DNA of 64,000 bases from Clostridium sp. KNHs214 (GTDB lineage Bacteria > Bacillota > Clostridia > Clostridiales > Clostridiaceae). The stretch covers positions 372,001 through 436,000 of the forward strand of contig NZ_JQMW01000013.1 of assembly GCF_000744935.1 (NCBI RefSeq), written 5' to 3'. Within the stretch, counting starts at the first letter, position 1; every line of letters begins with the position of its first letter. This document shows, one piece after another, positions 9,587 through 18,427 of the stretch. Both the position numbers and the translations under genes were made by a program. Below the pieces are notes generated by a model. It worked only from the letters and a program-made list of their open reading frames with translations. It ran no database searches and was not told the origin of the DNA.

Positions 9587-11500
9587 CTATTTATTTACTG
9601 CTACTTTTCTTTTCTTCCAAAATACTTCATATAAAAGTGTAAGCATTACTATTATAAAGAATATTATAGAAACCCATTGAGCACATATAGGTTCTTCTGG
9701 ACCAAAATTTTCATTAAATGCAACTATTCCAGCTATTATAACTCCCATCAATCCTTCTCCAGCTATAAGCCCTGATGAATACAATATTCCAGTTTCTGTC
9801 TTTTCCTTTAATACTGATTCATCTTTAACCTTCTTGTCTAATATACCTTTTATAGCTCCACCGACCATTATTGGTGTAGAAAGGCCTATTGGAAGATACA
9901 ATCCTATAGCTACTGGCAATGATGGCAATCCAAATAATTCTACCGTTATAGCTGTGAACACACCTATAAGAACTAAATTCCATGGTAAGTTTCCTGCCAT
10001 TATTCCTTCTATAATCATTTTCATAAGTGTAGCTTGAGGTGCTCCCAATTTTTCAGATCCAAATGTGTATGCTTTATTTAAAGCTATTATTATAAATCCT
10101 ATAACTGCTGCTGCAGCTATTACACCTATAATTTCACCTATTTGTTGTTTCTTTGGAGTAGCTCCAACTAAATAACCTGTCTTTAAATCCTGAGAGATAT
10201 CTCCAGCTACTGCAGAAGCTGTACATATAATAGCTCCAACACATAGTGCTGCTATCATGCCTTCCTTACCACTCCAACCAGCTGCCTTCATCAATAATGC
10301 TGTAAATAAAGTGGCTGCAATAGTCATACCTGAAACAGGGTTTGATGAACTTCCTACAAGTCCTACCATTCTTGAAGATACGGTTACAAAGAAGAAACCA
10401 AATATAACTACAAGAATAGCTCCAAGCCACCTTACTTTAATTTGTGGAAGAAGCACCATAAGTATTATAAGTACTATTATAGTAATTATAATAGATTTTG
10501 GACTCATATCCTTTTCAGTTCTAAAGTTAGCTGCAGTTGATTTGTTTTTATAACCCTGCATTGCTTGTTTAAATGAAGAAATTATAGCTGGAAGTGACTT
10601 TATAAGACTTATTATTCCACCTGCTGCCACTGCACCAGCGCCTATATATTTAATATAGTTTTTCCATATTGCCCAGTAATCCATTTTTGCAATAGCTACC
10701 GTAGCTGGTGCTATTACATTGGAACCACCTATTAAAGCTATAAGTGGCATAAAACAGAACCATCCTAAAATAGCTCCTGCAAGCATATAAGCTGAAATTC
10801 TAGGTCCAATTATAAATCCTACACCAAGTAATGCTGGATATACATCCATGCCTATGCCTGCTCCTTTTAAGCTACCCTTAAAACCATAACTAATGCTTGT
10901 TGGGAATAATTTTACACCATCACCTATAAATTTATATACAAGTCCTACTAATCCACCAGCAAACACTACCTTTGCACTAGCTCCTCCCTCTTCTCCAGCA
11001 ACTAATACCTCAGCACAAGCTGTTCCCTCTGGATATGGAAGTTTTCCGTGTTCTTGAACTATTAAATATCTTCTTATAGGAATCATGAATAATATTCCAA
11101 GTACACCACCAATTAAAGTTATTAATCCCATTTCCAATGCCTTTGGACTTTCTCCCCACAAGAATAAGGCTGGAAGTGTGAATATTGCCCCTGCCGCTAA
11201 AGATTCTCCAGCAGAAGCTACCGTCTGAACCATATTGTTCTCTAATATTGACTTTCTTTTTAAAATTCCCCTTACGATAGCCATAGATATAACTGCTGCA
11301 GGAATTGATGCAGATACAGTCATACCAACTTTAAGTCCTAAATAAGCATTTGCTGCACCAAATATAATTGAAAGAATGATACCTAATATGATAGAAAAAA
11401 CAGTGAATTCAGGCATCACCTTATCGCTTGGTACATAAGGAATATATTCTTGCCCTTCCTTTAAGCCATAAGCCCCGTCAGGCAAACCCCTTTTACTCAT
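9587..11500 (-). CDS. OPT-family oligopeptide/metal-chelate transporter
   Basis: A membrane protein of 637 residues with about 14 to 16 hydrophobic helices. It has the OPT landmarks GAANAYLGLKVGMTVSASIP near the start, PYPEGTACAEVL, and the long run around SSNPVSGMTIA. The family imports oligopeptides or metal-siderophore complexes in symport with protons. The substrate cannot be read from the sequence. The carboxyl end (FFIIVMLTLLYEVFWKKRK) is the part preserved in the decayed paralogue at 14162-14247. The start is supported by AAGGGAGG about 8 bases upstream. Confidence 0.92.
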   Translation of the reverse strand: MSKRGLPDGAYGLKEGQEYIPYVPSDKVMPEFTVFSIILGIILSIIFGAANAYLGLKVGMTVSASIPAAVISMAIVRGILKRKSILENNMVQTVASAGESLAAGAIFTLPALFLWGESPKALEMGLITLIGGVLGILFMIPIRRYLIVQEHGKLPYPEGTACAEVLVAGEEGGASAKVVFAGGLVGLVYKFIGDGVKLFPTSISYGFKGSLKGAGIGMDVYPALLGVGFIIGPRISAYMLAGAILGWFCFMPLIALIGGSNVIAPATVAIAKMDYWAIWKNYIKYIGAGAVAAGGIISLIKSLPAIISSFKQAMQGYKNKSTAANFRTEKDMSPKSIIITIIVLIILMVLLPQIKVRWLGAILVVIFGFFFVTVSSRMVGLVGSSSNPVSGMTIAATLFTALLMKAAGWSGKEGMIAALCVGAIICTASAVAGDISQDLKTGYLVGATPKKQQIGEIIGVIAAAAVIGFIIIALNKAYTFGSEKLGAPQATLMKMIIEGIMAGNLPWNLVLIGVFTAITVELFGLPSLPVAIGLYLPIGLSTPIMVGGAIKGILDKKVKDESVLKEKTETGILYSSGLIAGEGLMGVIIAGIVAFNENFGPEEPICAQWVSIIFFIIVMLTLLYEVFWKKRKVAVNK

Positions 11501-11600
11501 ACAAATCCTCCCTTTTATTTTTGCTTATACTCAAATATATTCAATTATATTTATAAAAATACCTAAAATAAGAATATTGTGATGTAAATGCAATAAGAAA

Positions 11601-11828
11601 AATCACACTTTAAGTCCGTGAAAAAATTGTAATTTGGGACTAATCACAATACGCTAAGAACTTCTAAATGTTTGCAGATTTCAATCCCCTAAAACCTTAA
11701 CTCGCTCCTTGCGTCCCTCAAACAGGAAGGTTTCTTAACGGGAATTGAAATCTGCAAACATAAGAAGTTCTAAAGCTAGTTCCATAGTCCCAAATTACAA
11801 TTTTTTTCACTTCCTTAAAGTGTGATTT
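11601..11828. repeat. U1 left terminal hairpin (stem type P)
   Basis: Long imperfect hairpin. Outer arms AATCACACTTTAAG and CTTAAAGTGTGATT pair, then AGAACTTCTAAATGTTTGC pairs with GCAAACATAAGAAGTTCT. Internal loops carry AATACGCTAAGAA and AAGCTAGTTCCATAG; the apical part has TTAACTCGCTCC and TTCTTAACGGG. The same stem type is at the left end of U4 (54718-54946). Confidence 0.85.
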
Positions 11829-12321
11829 TTCGGTTCATGCATAGGCTATCTGGGGTGGGGAATACGGCTAACTAAAGGATGATTTTTCTCCGCTGCGCTA
11901 TGGAAAATCTTTTATTGGCGGCAGCCAGCCTAAATACGTAGGCATGATTAGGATTTATATAAATCAATGCCACGGCAAAATATATTAGGCCTTATTTAGT
12001 GCTTTATTTTGACAAGCAATTATTTATCAGTCAGAAGTTTAACACTTAAAAGTTTTTTTGGCGTGAGCCTGTTGATTTATAATGAATGATCGGCATATAG
12101 GTTAAGAAACATAAATATGTATTATAATAACAAAGTCTAACATCTAGAAACTAGAACCTAGTACTAAAAAACATTTGATGACTAAGGACTAAACGAAAGG
12201 CTCCGCCTAAAAAAATATTATGAGCGCTTTATCATTTATAAATTAAAGATTTTCAGTAGCGCAGCGGAGGAAAATCATCCTTTAGTAGGCTTCTCTCTCC
12301 AACCATAAACATATTAAACTA

Positions 12322-12552
12322 AAAATCTGATTTTAATGTAGTAATAAATGTGTAATTGGGGACTATTGAACTAGCCTTAGAACTTCTTATGTCTCACAGT
12401 TAAAGACCCGTTAAGAAGCTTTCATTGTTTGAGCAATGTAAGAAGCGAGTTTGAAAGCTTTAGGGGCTTTAACTGTGAGACATTTAGAAGTTCTTGGCGT
12501 ATTGTGAACAGTCCCAAATTACACATTTATTACAGAATTAAAATCAGATTTT
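12322..12552. repeat. U1 right terminal hairpin (stem type Q)
   Basis: Same architecture as the other seven hairpins but with different stems: TTATGTCTCACAGTTAAAG pairs with CTTTAACTGTGAGACATTT, and AAATCTGATTTTAAT pairs with ATTAAAATCAGATTT. Loop motifs CCCGTTAAGAA, TTTAGGGG and GGCGTATTGTGAACAGTC are kept. The type recurs at the right end of U3 (48316-48545). Confidence 0.85.
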
Positions 12553-12562
12553 CTTCAATGTA

Positions 12563-12748
12563 TTATGTCTCAATATATGCTTTCTGTGGATTTTGTTTTA
12601 GGGTAAAAACTTGTTCATTCTTTCTCATTTGTATGGAAATCTTTCCTTCCTTGTATAACTTGTCCGTTACTATTCTAGAAAACTGTGATGGGTTTTGTAC
12701 TTGAACTCTCTTTCTGCTGGTTCTAAAAAAATGTACAAATGTACTCAT
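12563..12748 (-). CDS. Short hypothetical frame ending in the U1 terminus (doubtful)
   Basis: A 61-codon frame (MSTFVHFFRTSRKRVQVQ..) with no recognisable domain and no clear ribosome site. Its start lies in an arm of the neighbouring fold-back. Its last five codons (AYIET) and its stop are supplied by the U1 end. The basic middle part (TSRKRVQVQNPSQFSRIVT) looks more protein-like than chance, so it may be a remnant of a gene cut by U1. I recognise no family. Confidence 0.25.
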   Translation of the reverse strand: MSTFVHFFRTSRKRVQVQNPSQFSRIVTDKLYKEGKISIQMRKNEQVFTLKQNPQKAYIET

Positions 12749-13055
12749 ATTAGATAATTCGCACTTATCACACCTTATGGTGGCTTAAAGTCTTGGATAT
12801 ACCAGTACATTTATTTAATACAAAGTAATTTGCATTAAATAAATCTCCTACAACCGTATTTTAAAATTTTACAATCAAAGAATTATTTAACCCTCATTTC
12901 TGATAAAATATATGCTCTATTTTCATAGGGTACATACATTTGTGATTAAATATTCCTTTATACTATAAGTATACCCCCTTTGAAATCTTTTATTCGTTAT
13001 ATTATAAAATTTTAAAATACGGTTGTTTTAATAAATTATCTAATGCACATTTGTA
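12734..13055. repeat. Nested fold-back element of about 320 bp
   Basis: Outer arms TACAAATGTACTCATATTAG and AATTATCTAATGCACATTTG are near complements. Inside them, ACAACCGTATTTTAAAATTT (near 12850) and AAATTTTAAAATACGGTTGT (near 13007) form a second inverted pair. It follows the group I intron core directly and occupies the place where an IStron would carry its transposase genes. There is no other copy in the window. Confidence 0.6.
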
Positions 13056-13400
13056 ATATTTTTAGAGTGTTCACATAAGGTCGTTACTCTTATGCAGTTC
13101 TTTTATGAACTTCTTATACTTTCATATAAGCACAGACTATATCACAATCCTAATTATTTAGGATCCTCCCCATTTCCCCTCACTTGAAGGTACGAGATTA
13201 CTCTCTAGTCGTTGAGCCTTTTCCTTTTCGGAACTTGGTTGCTGATTACCCATTGTCACCGTGTTTAGGATTTAACCTTGCACTATCTACATTATTTTTT
13301 CTACTTTCGTCACCTTCACGCTTAGACTTATTTCATTCTTACGTTGTGGTTAATGTAGCTTTAGGGACTTCCAGCAATTAAAGGAGTTTTGGATGCTTTT
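13056..13400 (-). ncRNA. Group I intron ribozyme core (probable IStron remnant)
   Basis: On the minus strand the four conserved group I core elements occur in order. P is AATTGCTGGAAG (13368-13379). Q is AATCAGCAACCAAG (about 13235-13247). R is GGCTCAACGACTAGAG (13203-13218). S is GATATAGTC (13135-13143). After S come three short hairpins of P9 type (CTTATATGAAAGTATAAG; AAGTTCATAAAAGAACT; GCATAAGAG..CCTTATGTG). Clostridia carry such ribozymes fused to IS605-like transposases (IStrons). No transposase remains here, only a fold-back. No interrupted exon gene is evident on either side. The exact splice sites are not determined. Confidence 0.82.
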
Positions 13401-13500
13401 TTAACATCACTCTACACTCTTTACGAATGTAGGGAGCTTTTTAATAAAATATATACATTTAACTATGATTGTCTACATATGTTTATATTTTATACAACTA

Positions 13501-13725
13501 TTAGTTGCTCCAAAATACAGAAGTAGATACTCCTCTTATTAAATTTTGTACATCATTTAAACTAGCATATTCATTTTTATTTAAATATTTAAGAACTTTT
13601 TCTGAACACTTTGTACAAAGCTTATTGGTAAGTCCTGCTGCTAGATCCCTTTCTTTTATGGTTCCTATGTACACCATAATCATTGTTATTAATACAATAC
13701 AAATAAAATATATAAAATACCTCAT
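13501..13725 (-). CDS. Small membrane-anchored hypothetical protein with a CxxC motif
   Basis: A protein of 74 residues with one amino-terminal transmembrane segment (YFIYFICIVLITMIMVYIG) and a polar tail containing CTKC. AGGGGGAG lies 7 bases before the ATG, which supports translation. The tail (LTNKLCTKCSEKVLKYLNKNEYASL) matches no family I recognise. It lies between the intron and the decayed PqqD copy, in the same direction. Confidence 0.55.
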   Translation of the reverse strand: MRYFIYFICIVLITMIMVYIGTIKERDLAAGLTNKLCTKCSEKVLKYLNKNEYASLNDVQNLIRGVSTSVFWSN

Positions 13726-13787
13726 AGAAGCTCCCCCTCATATTTTATAATTGTTAATTTAATATTATGCAGTGATACATAAATTTA

Positions 13788-13982
13788 TTATTGTATTTCT
13801 ATAAAATTACTATTTTTTAAAGTTCTGACATATGTAATAAGTCTCTCTAAAACGGGTTCTATTTTTTGTCCAAAATGACTTTTCATTTGTTTAGATATAT
13901 CATTTATGTTTTTAATTCAATCACAATTTTCCCATACGAAAGTTCCTATCTGGTCTAATTCTATTCTTATTACCTTAGGTGA
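13788..13982 (-). pseudogene. Decayed PqqD-like gene, paralogue of 9029-9370
   Basis: The frame reads SPKVIRIELDQIGTFVWENCD, then a TGA stop, then IKNINDISKQMKSHFGQK..PVLERLITYVRTLKNSNFIEIQ. It aligns without gaps to the carboxyl two thirds of the intact PqqD-like protein (SPKSVNIELDELGSFVWEKCD and so on), except at the stop. The amino-terminal third is not recognisable upstream. The stop and the missing start mark it as a pseudogene. Confidence 0.85.
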
Positions 13983-14161
13983 ATAAATAAAATATAAATT
14001 TAGCTTTTAATTTTAAATTATAATTTATAACTGTGAAAGTTAAGTTTATAATATATTTAAAAAGAATTAAGGTATAAAATGCCCTTAATTCTTAATATAT
14101 TAACATTTTAATATTTATCCCATAAATATAGAATCCCAAACTCCAAGATATCCTACTTCAC

Positions 14162-14247
14162 CTATGCTTTATTTGAAGCTGGTTTTCTAATAAATACTTG
14201 ATATAAAAGAAGTAATATTACAAGCACAAAGAATATTCTACAGATCC
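14162..14247 (-). pseudogene. Decayed carboxyl end of an OPT transporter, paralogue of 9587-11500
   Basis: The frame ends RIFFVLVILLLLYQVFIRKP followed by ASNKA and a stop. It matches the last helix and tail of the intact OPT protein (IIFFIIVMLTLLYEVFWKKRK). Nothing further upstream aligns. It lies upstream of the PqqD relic, in the same order and direction as the intact pair, so the two relics are one decayed duplicate of that pair. Confidence 0.75.
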
Positions 14248-14269
14248 TTTTTTTCATCTAATTATCTAA

Positions 14270-14312
14270 AAAAGCATAGATATTGTTCAATATTCAACAA
14301 TATCTATGCTTA
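14270..14312 (-). terminator. Terminator after nrdDG
   Basis: A perfect 15-bp stem (AGCATAGATATTGTT pairing with AACAATATCTATGCT) followed on the minus strand by a run of six T. It ends the nrdD-nrdG transcript. Confidence 0.85.
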
Positions 14313-14369
14313 TAATTAAATAATTAACATTATGTGGTTTTTTACCAAATTACAATTTCATTACATATA

Positions 14370-14876
14370 TTATTTTACATTTTGCTTAGTTATTACTTTC
14401 TCCTGCATTATGCTAGATTTAACATCTATAATCCTTTGATTCCTAGATCCTGCATATTTAGGAGCCTTTTCTGTAAGGTTCATATCAAATTTTCCATCTA
14501 TTAATACATCAATTGATTTTAATAAATTTATTTTATCTTCATCCTTACCTGCAAGTATTTCCTCAAAAGTATATCCTGTATAACACCATATATTTAACCC
14601 TAGGTTTTTAACGTCTCTTGCTAATTCTGTTAATTTCTTAGCCTTTTCAAAAGGTTCTCCTCCTGAAAAGGTAACACCTTTTATTATAGGCACATTATTC
14701 TTTATACGGCTTAATATCTCTTCTTTGCTTACATCTTCTCCATAATTAAAATCCTGCATAGATTCATTATGACATCCAACACACTTATGATTACAGCCAG
14801 ATACAAATAAAACACTTCTTATACCTTCACCATTAACTAATGAATTATCTAAAAAACCTGCCACTCTAATATCCAT
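14370..14876 (-). CDS. nrdG: Anaerobic ribonucleotide reductase activating enzyme
   Basis: Radical SAM protein that installs the glycyl radical on NrdD. The iron-sulfur motif CNHKCVGC (CxxxCxxC) lies near residue 28, after VNGEGIRSVLFVSG, and GVTFSGGEPF (the SAM-contacting GGE) follows. At 168 residues it has the usual size. I chose the ATG at 14876 because MDIRVAGF matches the family start and AAAAGGA lies 9 bases upstream; an ATG 18 bases earlier is possible. It follows nrdD by about 70 bases with no terminator between them, so the two form an operon. Confidence 0.95.
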   Translation of the reverse strand: MDIRVAGFLDNSLVNGEGIRSVLFVSGCNHKCVGCHNESMQDFNYGEDVSKEEILSRIKNNVPIIKGVTFSGGEPFEKAKKLTELARDVKNLGLNIWCYTGYTFEEILAGKDEDKINLLKSIDVLIDGKFDMNLTEKAPKYAGSRNQRIIDVKSSIMQEKVITKQNVK

Positions 14877-14947
14877 ATTATCAATCCTTTTCATATAGTC
14901 AAAGGAGATTTATCTCTAATTAGAAAAATCTCCTTGAGTTTTATACA

Positions 14948-17104
14948 CTATACGTTATAAAATGCTCTATGATTTTCTGTATGAGAAGTTCTATCAGCTC
15001 TCTCAGCTATTTTACCGCTGCCAAATCTTTCATCAAGACTTAAGTATCCTGTAACCCTTGATATACCTTGTATATTTAAACTTCCGCATTTAGTGCATTT
15101 ATGCTCTCCATTATTTAAATAAGTACCACAATCTCTGCAATATTTAATATGGAAATTTATGCCCATATAACTTATATTAGTGTTCTTATACGCATAATCT
15201 ATTATACTCTTAACATCTTCTGGTTGTGGATAATCATCTAGCTCTATGTAGGTTATATGTCCACCATTGCATATTTTATGATAAGGTGCCTCTATATCTA
15301 TCTTTTCTTTTATAGATATAGGGAAATATACAGGTACATGGTAACTATTAGTATAATAATCCTTATCTGTAACTCCAGGTATTTCTCCAAATACAGCCTT
15401 ATCTTGAAGTATAAACTTACCTGATAATCCTTCTGCTGGAGTTGCATAACAAGAATAATTTAACCTGTCTATTTCTTTATACTTATCGCAAAATTCCCTT
15501 ATTGTACTTATAATTTTTATACCTAATTCTTGAGCTTCCTTACTTTCTCCGTGATGTTTTCCCAATAAAGAAGTTAATGTTTCAGTAAGACCTATAAATC
15601 CTATTCCCCAAGTTCCTTGTCTCAAAATTGGTTCAATAAAGTCATTGTCACCTAATCCTTCTGATCCTTTCATTAAATGCTGTCCTGCTACAAAAGGAAG
15701 ATCTTTAACCTTTAAGCTTTTAAGCACACCATATCTGTGTAATAAAGCTTCTCTTGCCATCTCTAATCTTGAACTTAAAATATCAAAAAACTTATTTAAA
15801 TCCCCTTTAGATAATATTGCAATTCTAGGTAAGTTCATTGTTACTGGTGCTATATTTCCTCTCCCTTGAGGGCCTTCTTCTCCATTTATGTTAGAACATA
15901 CATAAGTTCTACACCCCATAGTTGCTGGCATAATCCCTCTATCATAATAGGATTTATTAAAGTCAGCATCTATATTCATAAACATAGGATTCATTCTCTT
16001 AGCTGCAACTCTGCAAGCTAACTTATATAAATAATAATATGGGTCATTTTCTTCTCTATTTACTCCTTCTTTTACTCTAAAGATTATATTAGGAAATATA
16101 GGTTGTTCTCCTTTTCCTAGTCCTTTTTCATATTCTTCTAGAAAAACTTTACATATAAGTGCTGCATCATCATTTTTAGGAATTCCAATATTTATAGATG
16201 AAAATGGAACTTGTGAACCTGCTCTAGAGTGCATTGTATTTAAATTGTAAACTATCCCTTGCATTGCTTGATGAACTCTTTTTTCTAGCTTTTTATCCAC
16301 TAATTCCTTTAAAAGAGGATTTGTATCTATATTTTCTTCTTTTACATTCTCATACTCTGGTACATCTCTAAGCACATCTAATACTTCTTCTATAACTTCT
16401 GATCTTGTACTAGGTATAAAATCGGCCATATCATTATCGAAATTTACATGAGCTTGCCCACCAAACATATCATTTTGAGTGCTTTGAAGAAGTATACAAG
16501 AAAGTTCTGCTGCAGTTTCTATTCTTCTAGGTGGATTTATAGTACCGTATCCTGTGTTAAATCCTCTCTTTAATACTTTACCTGTTTCTATATTAAGGCA
16601 ATTAGTAGTTAGATTATAACTATCCAAATCATGATAGTATAAATCTCCATTTTCATGAGCTTTGGCTAATTTCTTAGGCATCATTGCTAGATTGTGCCAT
16701 TTGTTAGATTCTGAAGCTATTCTTAAAAGCTTAGATGAGAAATTATTACCTACGTTGGCGTTATCTCTATCAGTTTCTACCCCTATTTGTTCTATAGCCC
16801 TCATCAAATCAGACTTTATATCTCTAACCTTTGTTCTTTCTCTTCTGTAACTAAAATATGCTGTTCCTATATCTTTATATCCTTGTACTATTAAAGTATC
16901 TTCTACTAAATCCTGAATTTCCTCCACACTTATCTTTTGATTTTTTAACTGTTCTACCCTTTCTATACACTTTTGTGTAATCTCTATTATTTCACTTTCT
17001 TTAAGCTTAGAACCTATTTCATCTGCCGCTCCTCTTATAGCCCCAGCTATCTTAGACGCATCAAAGTCAACAGTTCTTCCATCTCTCTTAACAACATGTA
17101 GCAT
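14948..17104 (-). CDS. nrdD: Anaerobic (class III) ribonucleoside-triphosphate reductase
   Basis: Makes deoxyribonucleotides without oxygen. In order it has an ATP-cone (VVKRDGRTVDFDASKIAGAI, residues 3 to about 90), the ten-stranded barrel with active-site regions, and a zinc site of two CxxC pairs (CRDCG..CTKCG) near residue 660. The glycyl radical loop is RVTGYLSLDERFGSGK near residue 688. At 718 residues it is full length. The ATP-cone predicts allosteric control by dATP and ATP. The tail RADRTSHTENHRAFYNV is typical of the family. An NrdR-like box lies in the promoter region. Confidence 0.97.
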   Translation of the reverse strand: MLHVVKRDGRTVDFDASKIAGAIRGAADEIGSKLKESEIIEITQKCIERVEQLKNQKISVEEIQDLVEDTLIVQGYKDIGTAYFSYRRERTKVRDIKSDLMRAIEQIGVETDRDNANVGNNFSSKLLRIASESNKWHNLAMMPKKLAKAHENGDLYYHDLDSYNLTTNCLNIETGKVLKRGFNTGYGTINPPRRIETAAELSCILLQSTQNDMFGGQAHVNFDNDMADFIPSTRSEVIEEVLDVLRDVPEYENVKEENIDTNPLLKELVDKKLEKRVHQAMQGIVYNLNTMHSRAGSQVPFSSINIGIPKNDDAALICKVFLEEYEKGLGKGEQPIFPNIIFRVKEGVNREENDPYYYLYKLACRVAAKRMNPMFMNIDADFNKSYYDRGIMPATMGCRTYVCSNINGEEGPQGRGNIAPVTMNLPRIAILSKGDLNKFFDILSSRLEMAREALLHRYGVLKSLKVKDLPFVAGQHLMKGSEGLGDNDFIEPILRQGTWGIGFIGLTETLTSLLGKHHGESKEAQELGIKIISTIREFCDKYKEIDRLNYSCYATPAEGLSGKFILQDKAVFGEIPGVTDKDYYTNSYHVPVYFPISIKEKIDIEAPYHKICNGGHITYIELDDYPQPEDVKSIIDYAYKNTNISYMGINFHIKYCRDCGTYLNNGEHKCTKCGSLNIQGISRVTGYLSLDERFGSGKIAERADRTSHTENHRAFYNV

Positions 17105-17120
17105 TATTCAACCCCTCCGA

Positions 17121-17171
17121 CCACTATATATTGTACTGTGCTATTATACTTCACTTCTGAATTTATATCAA
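17121..17171 (-). promoter_or_regulatory. nrdDG promoter with an NrdR-like box
   Basis: On the minus strand TTGATA (17166-17171) and TATAAT (17143-17148) are 17 bases apart. Just downstream, AGTACAATATATAGTGG (17121-17137) is close to the palindromic NrdR box (ACACWATATATWGTGT), so it would sit at or just after the transcription start. I see one good box. NrdR sites usually occur as two boxes about three helical turns apart, so control by NrdR is an inference. Confidence 0.65.
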
Positions 17172-17392
17172 TTTTAAAATTAACGTAAAAAATATATAAA
17201 GTTAATTTAGAACTCCATAGCTAATTTTTATACTGTTTCTTGTACTTATTTAACGATTGAAAATATATAATAGCATGTTACTTACTGATTTTTAAGGGGT
17301 ACCATATTATTTTAAACATATATTTTTAATAGTTGCTATAATTAATTTTTGTGATAAAATATTTCTATATTTACTATATAAAGGAGGATATT

Positions 17393-18427
17393 ATGTTTAA
17401 TAAAAAAACTTTATTATGTATAATTGTGTGCATATGTTTTTTTACAGGTTGTAATTTTCCATTTAATTTTGGTAAAAAGAAAATTGATTCACCTACTTCA
17501 AATAATACAATTACAAAAAATGAAATACCTATTGAAAAAGAAGAAAAATATATTTCCAAATTTACAGGTGAAGAGGTAAGTAAAAACTCCTTTGCCAATA
17601 CTCCATTTATGGTTATAATAGAAAATTCTAAGGATTCTAGACCTCAATATGGTTTAAATTCATCAGACATAATATATGAAACTGTAGCAGAAGGTGGTAT
17701 TCCTAGATTCATAGCTTTATTTCAAAAAAATGATTGTAAAAAAATTGGTCCTGTAAGAAGTGCTAGAAATTATTTTATTGATATAGCTAATGAATATAAC
17801 CTTCCCTTTGCACACTGCGGTGGAAGTGCAGAAGCTTTAAATAGAATTTTGAAAAATAAAGAAAAAAGCATTAATGAAATTTCAAACTCATCATACTTTT
17901 TTAGAGACAAAACTCGAAAACCTCCTCATAATTTATATACTGATAGTAATAAAATAAAAACCTATATAAAAAATGTGGACTATAAATCAAATTCTCCTAT
18001 TAAACTTAATTTCGATAAAAAATACTGGGAAGATTCTAACCTTCCATCTACAAAAGAGGTTAATATAAATTTAAACAAATATTATACTACTAGTTACTAT
18101 TTTAAAAATAATAAATATATTAAATACATGGATAACAATGTATCTGTGGATGCAATTACAAAAGAACCTCTATACTGTAGCAATATAGTTATTCAATTTA
18201 CGGATATTTCACTACAAAATGATGCCCTACACTTAAATATAAGACTTACAGGTCAGGGAAAAGGTTACTTAATTTCTAATGGTAAATTTAAAAAAATCAA
18301 ATGGGTAAAAAAAGATAAAAATTCTGTGACAGCTATACTAGATGAAAATGAAAATCCTATTCCTTTATATCCAGGGAAAACCTGGTGGCATATTGTTAGT
18401 ACTAATACCTCTATAAATTTAAAATGA
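17393..18427 (+). CDS. DUF3048 (YerB-like) lipoprotein
   Basis: A secreted lipoprotein of 344 residues. A signal segment (KKTLLCIIVCICFF) ends in a lipobox with the modified cysteine in FTGC at about residue 20. The mature protein carries the DUF3048 pattern (PFMVIIENSKDSRPQYGLNSSDIIYE, then GGIPRFIALFQ and GPVRSARNYF). The carboxyl part has the DUF3048_C look (YLISNGKFKKIKWVKKD, YPGKTWWHIV). Its function is not known; it should be anchored outside the cell membrane. The ATG at 17393 is preceded by AAAGGAGGA, which rules out the in-frame start 42 bases upstream. Confidence 0.85.
   Translation: MFNKKTLLCIIVCICFFTGCNFPFNFGKKKIDSPTSNNTITKNEIPIEKEEKYISKFTGEEVSKNSFANTPFMVIIENSKDSRPQYGLNSSDIIYETVAEGGIPRFIALFQKNDCKKIGPVRSARNYFIDIANEYNLPFAHCGGSAEALNRILKNKEKSINEISNSSYFFRDKTRKPPHNLYTDSNKIKTYIKNVDYKSNSPIKLNFDKKYWEDSNLPSTKEVNINLNKYYTTSYYFKNNKYIKYMDNNVSVDAITKEPLYCSNIVIQFTDISLQNDALHLNIRLTGQGKGYLISNGKFKKIKWVKKDKNSVTAILDENENPIPLYPGKTWWHIVSTNTSINLK

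Larger units (their letters stand above)
11569..12579. mobile_element. Hairpin-ended element U1 (no cargo gene)
   Basis: About 1.0 kb bounded by inverted ends starting TAAGAATATTGTG (left) and ending in CAATATAT plus GC (right). Each end holds a hairpin of about 230 nt (11601-11828 and 12322-12552). Inside the hairpins are matching subterminal segments (CTAAAGGATGATTTTTC on the left, GAAAATCATCCTTTAG on the right). The roughly 350-bp interior from 11953 is shared almost base for base with U2 at 36681-37020 and in part with U3 and U4. I see no credible protein gene inside. It separates the intact PqqD/OPT pair from its decayed copy. Confidence 0.8.

Noticed and set aside
11601-11828. Terminal hairpins as ordinary terminators
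   Set aside because: They are more than 200 nt long, have conserved internal loops and lack a T run after the stem. They also occur in inverted pairs around interiors.
12429-12704. Rightward frame across the right end of U1
   Set aside because: Its first half is the terminal hairpin itself; similar frames starting at 37156, 34803 (minus) and 47577 (minus) arise because all hairpins share an ATG-containing loop. Coding is an artefact of the repeat.
13184-13381. Rightward frame of 65 codons
   Set aside because: It is antisense to the group I intron core.
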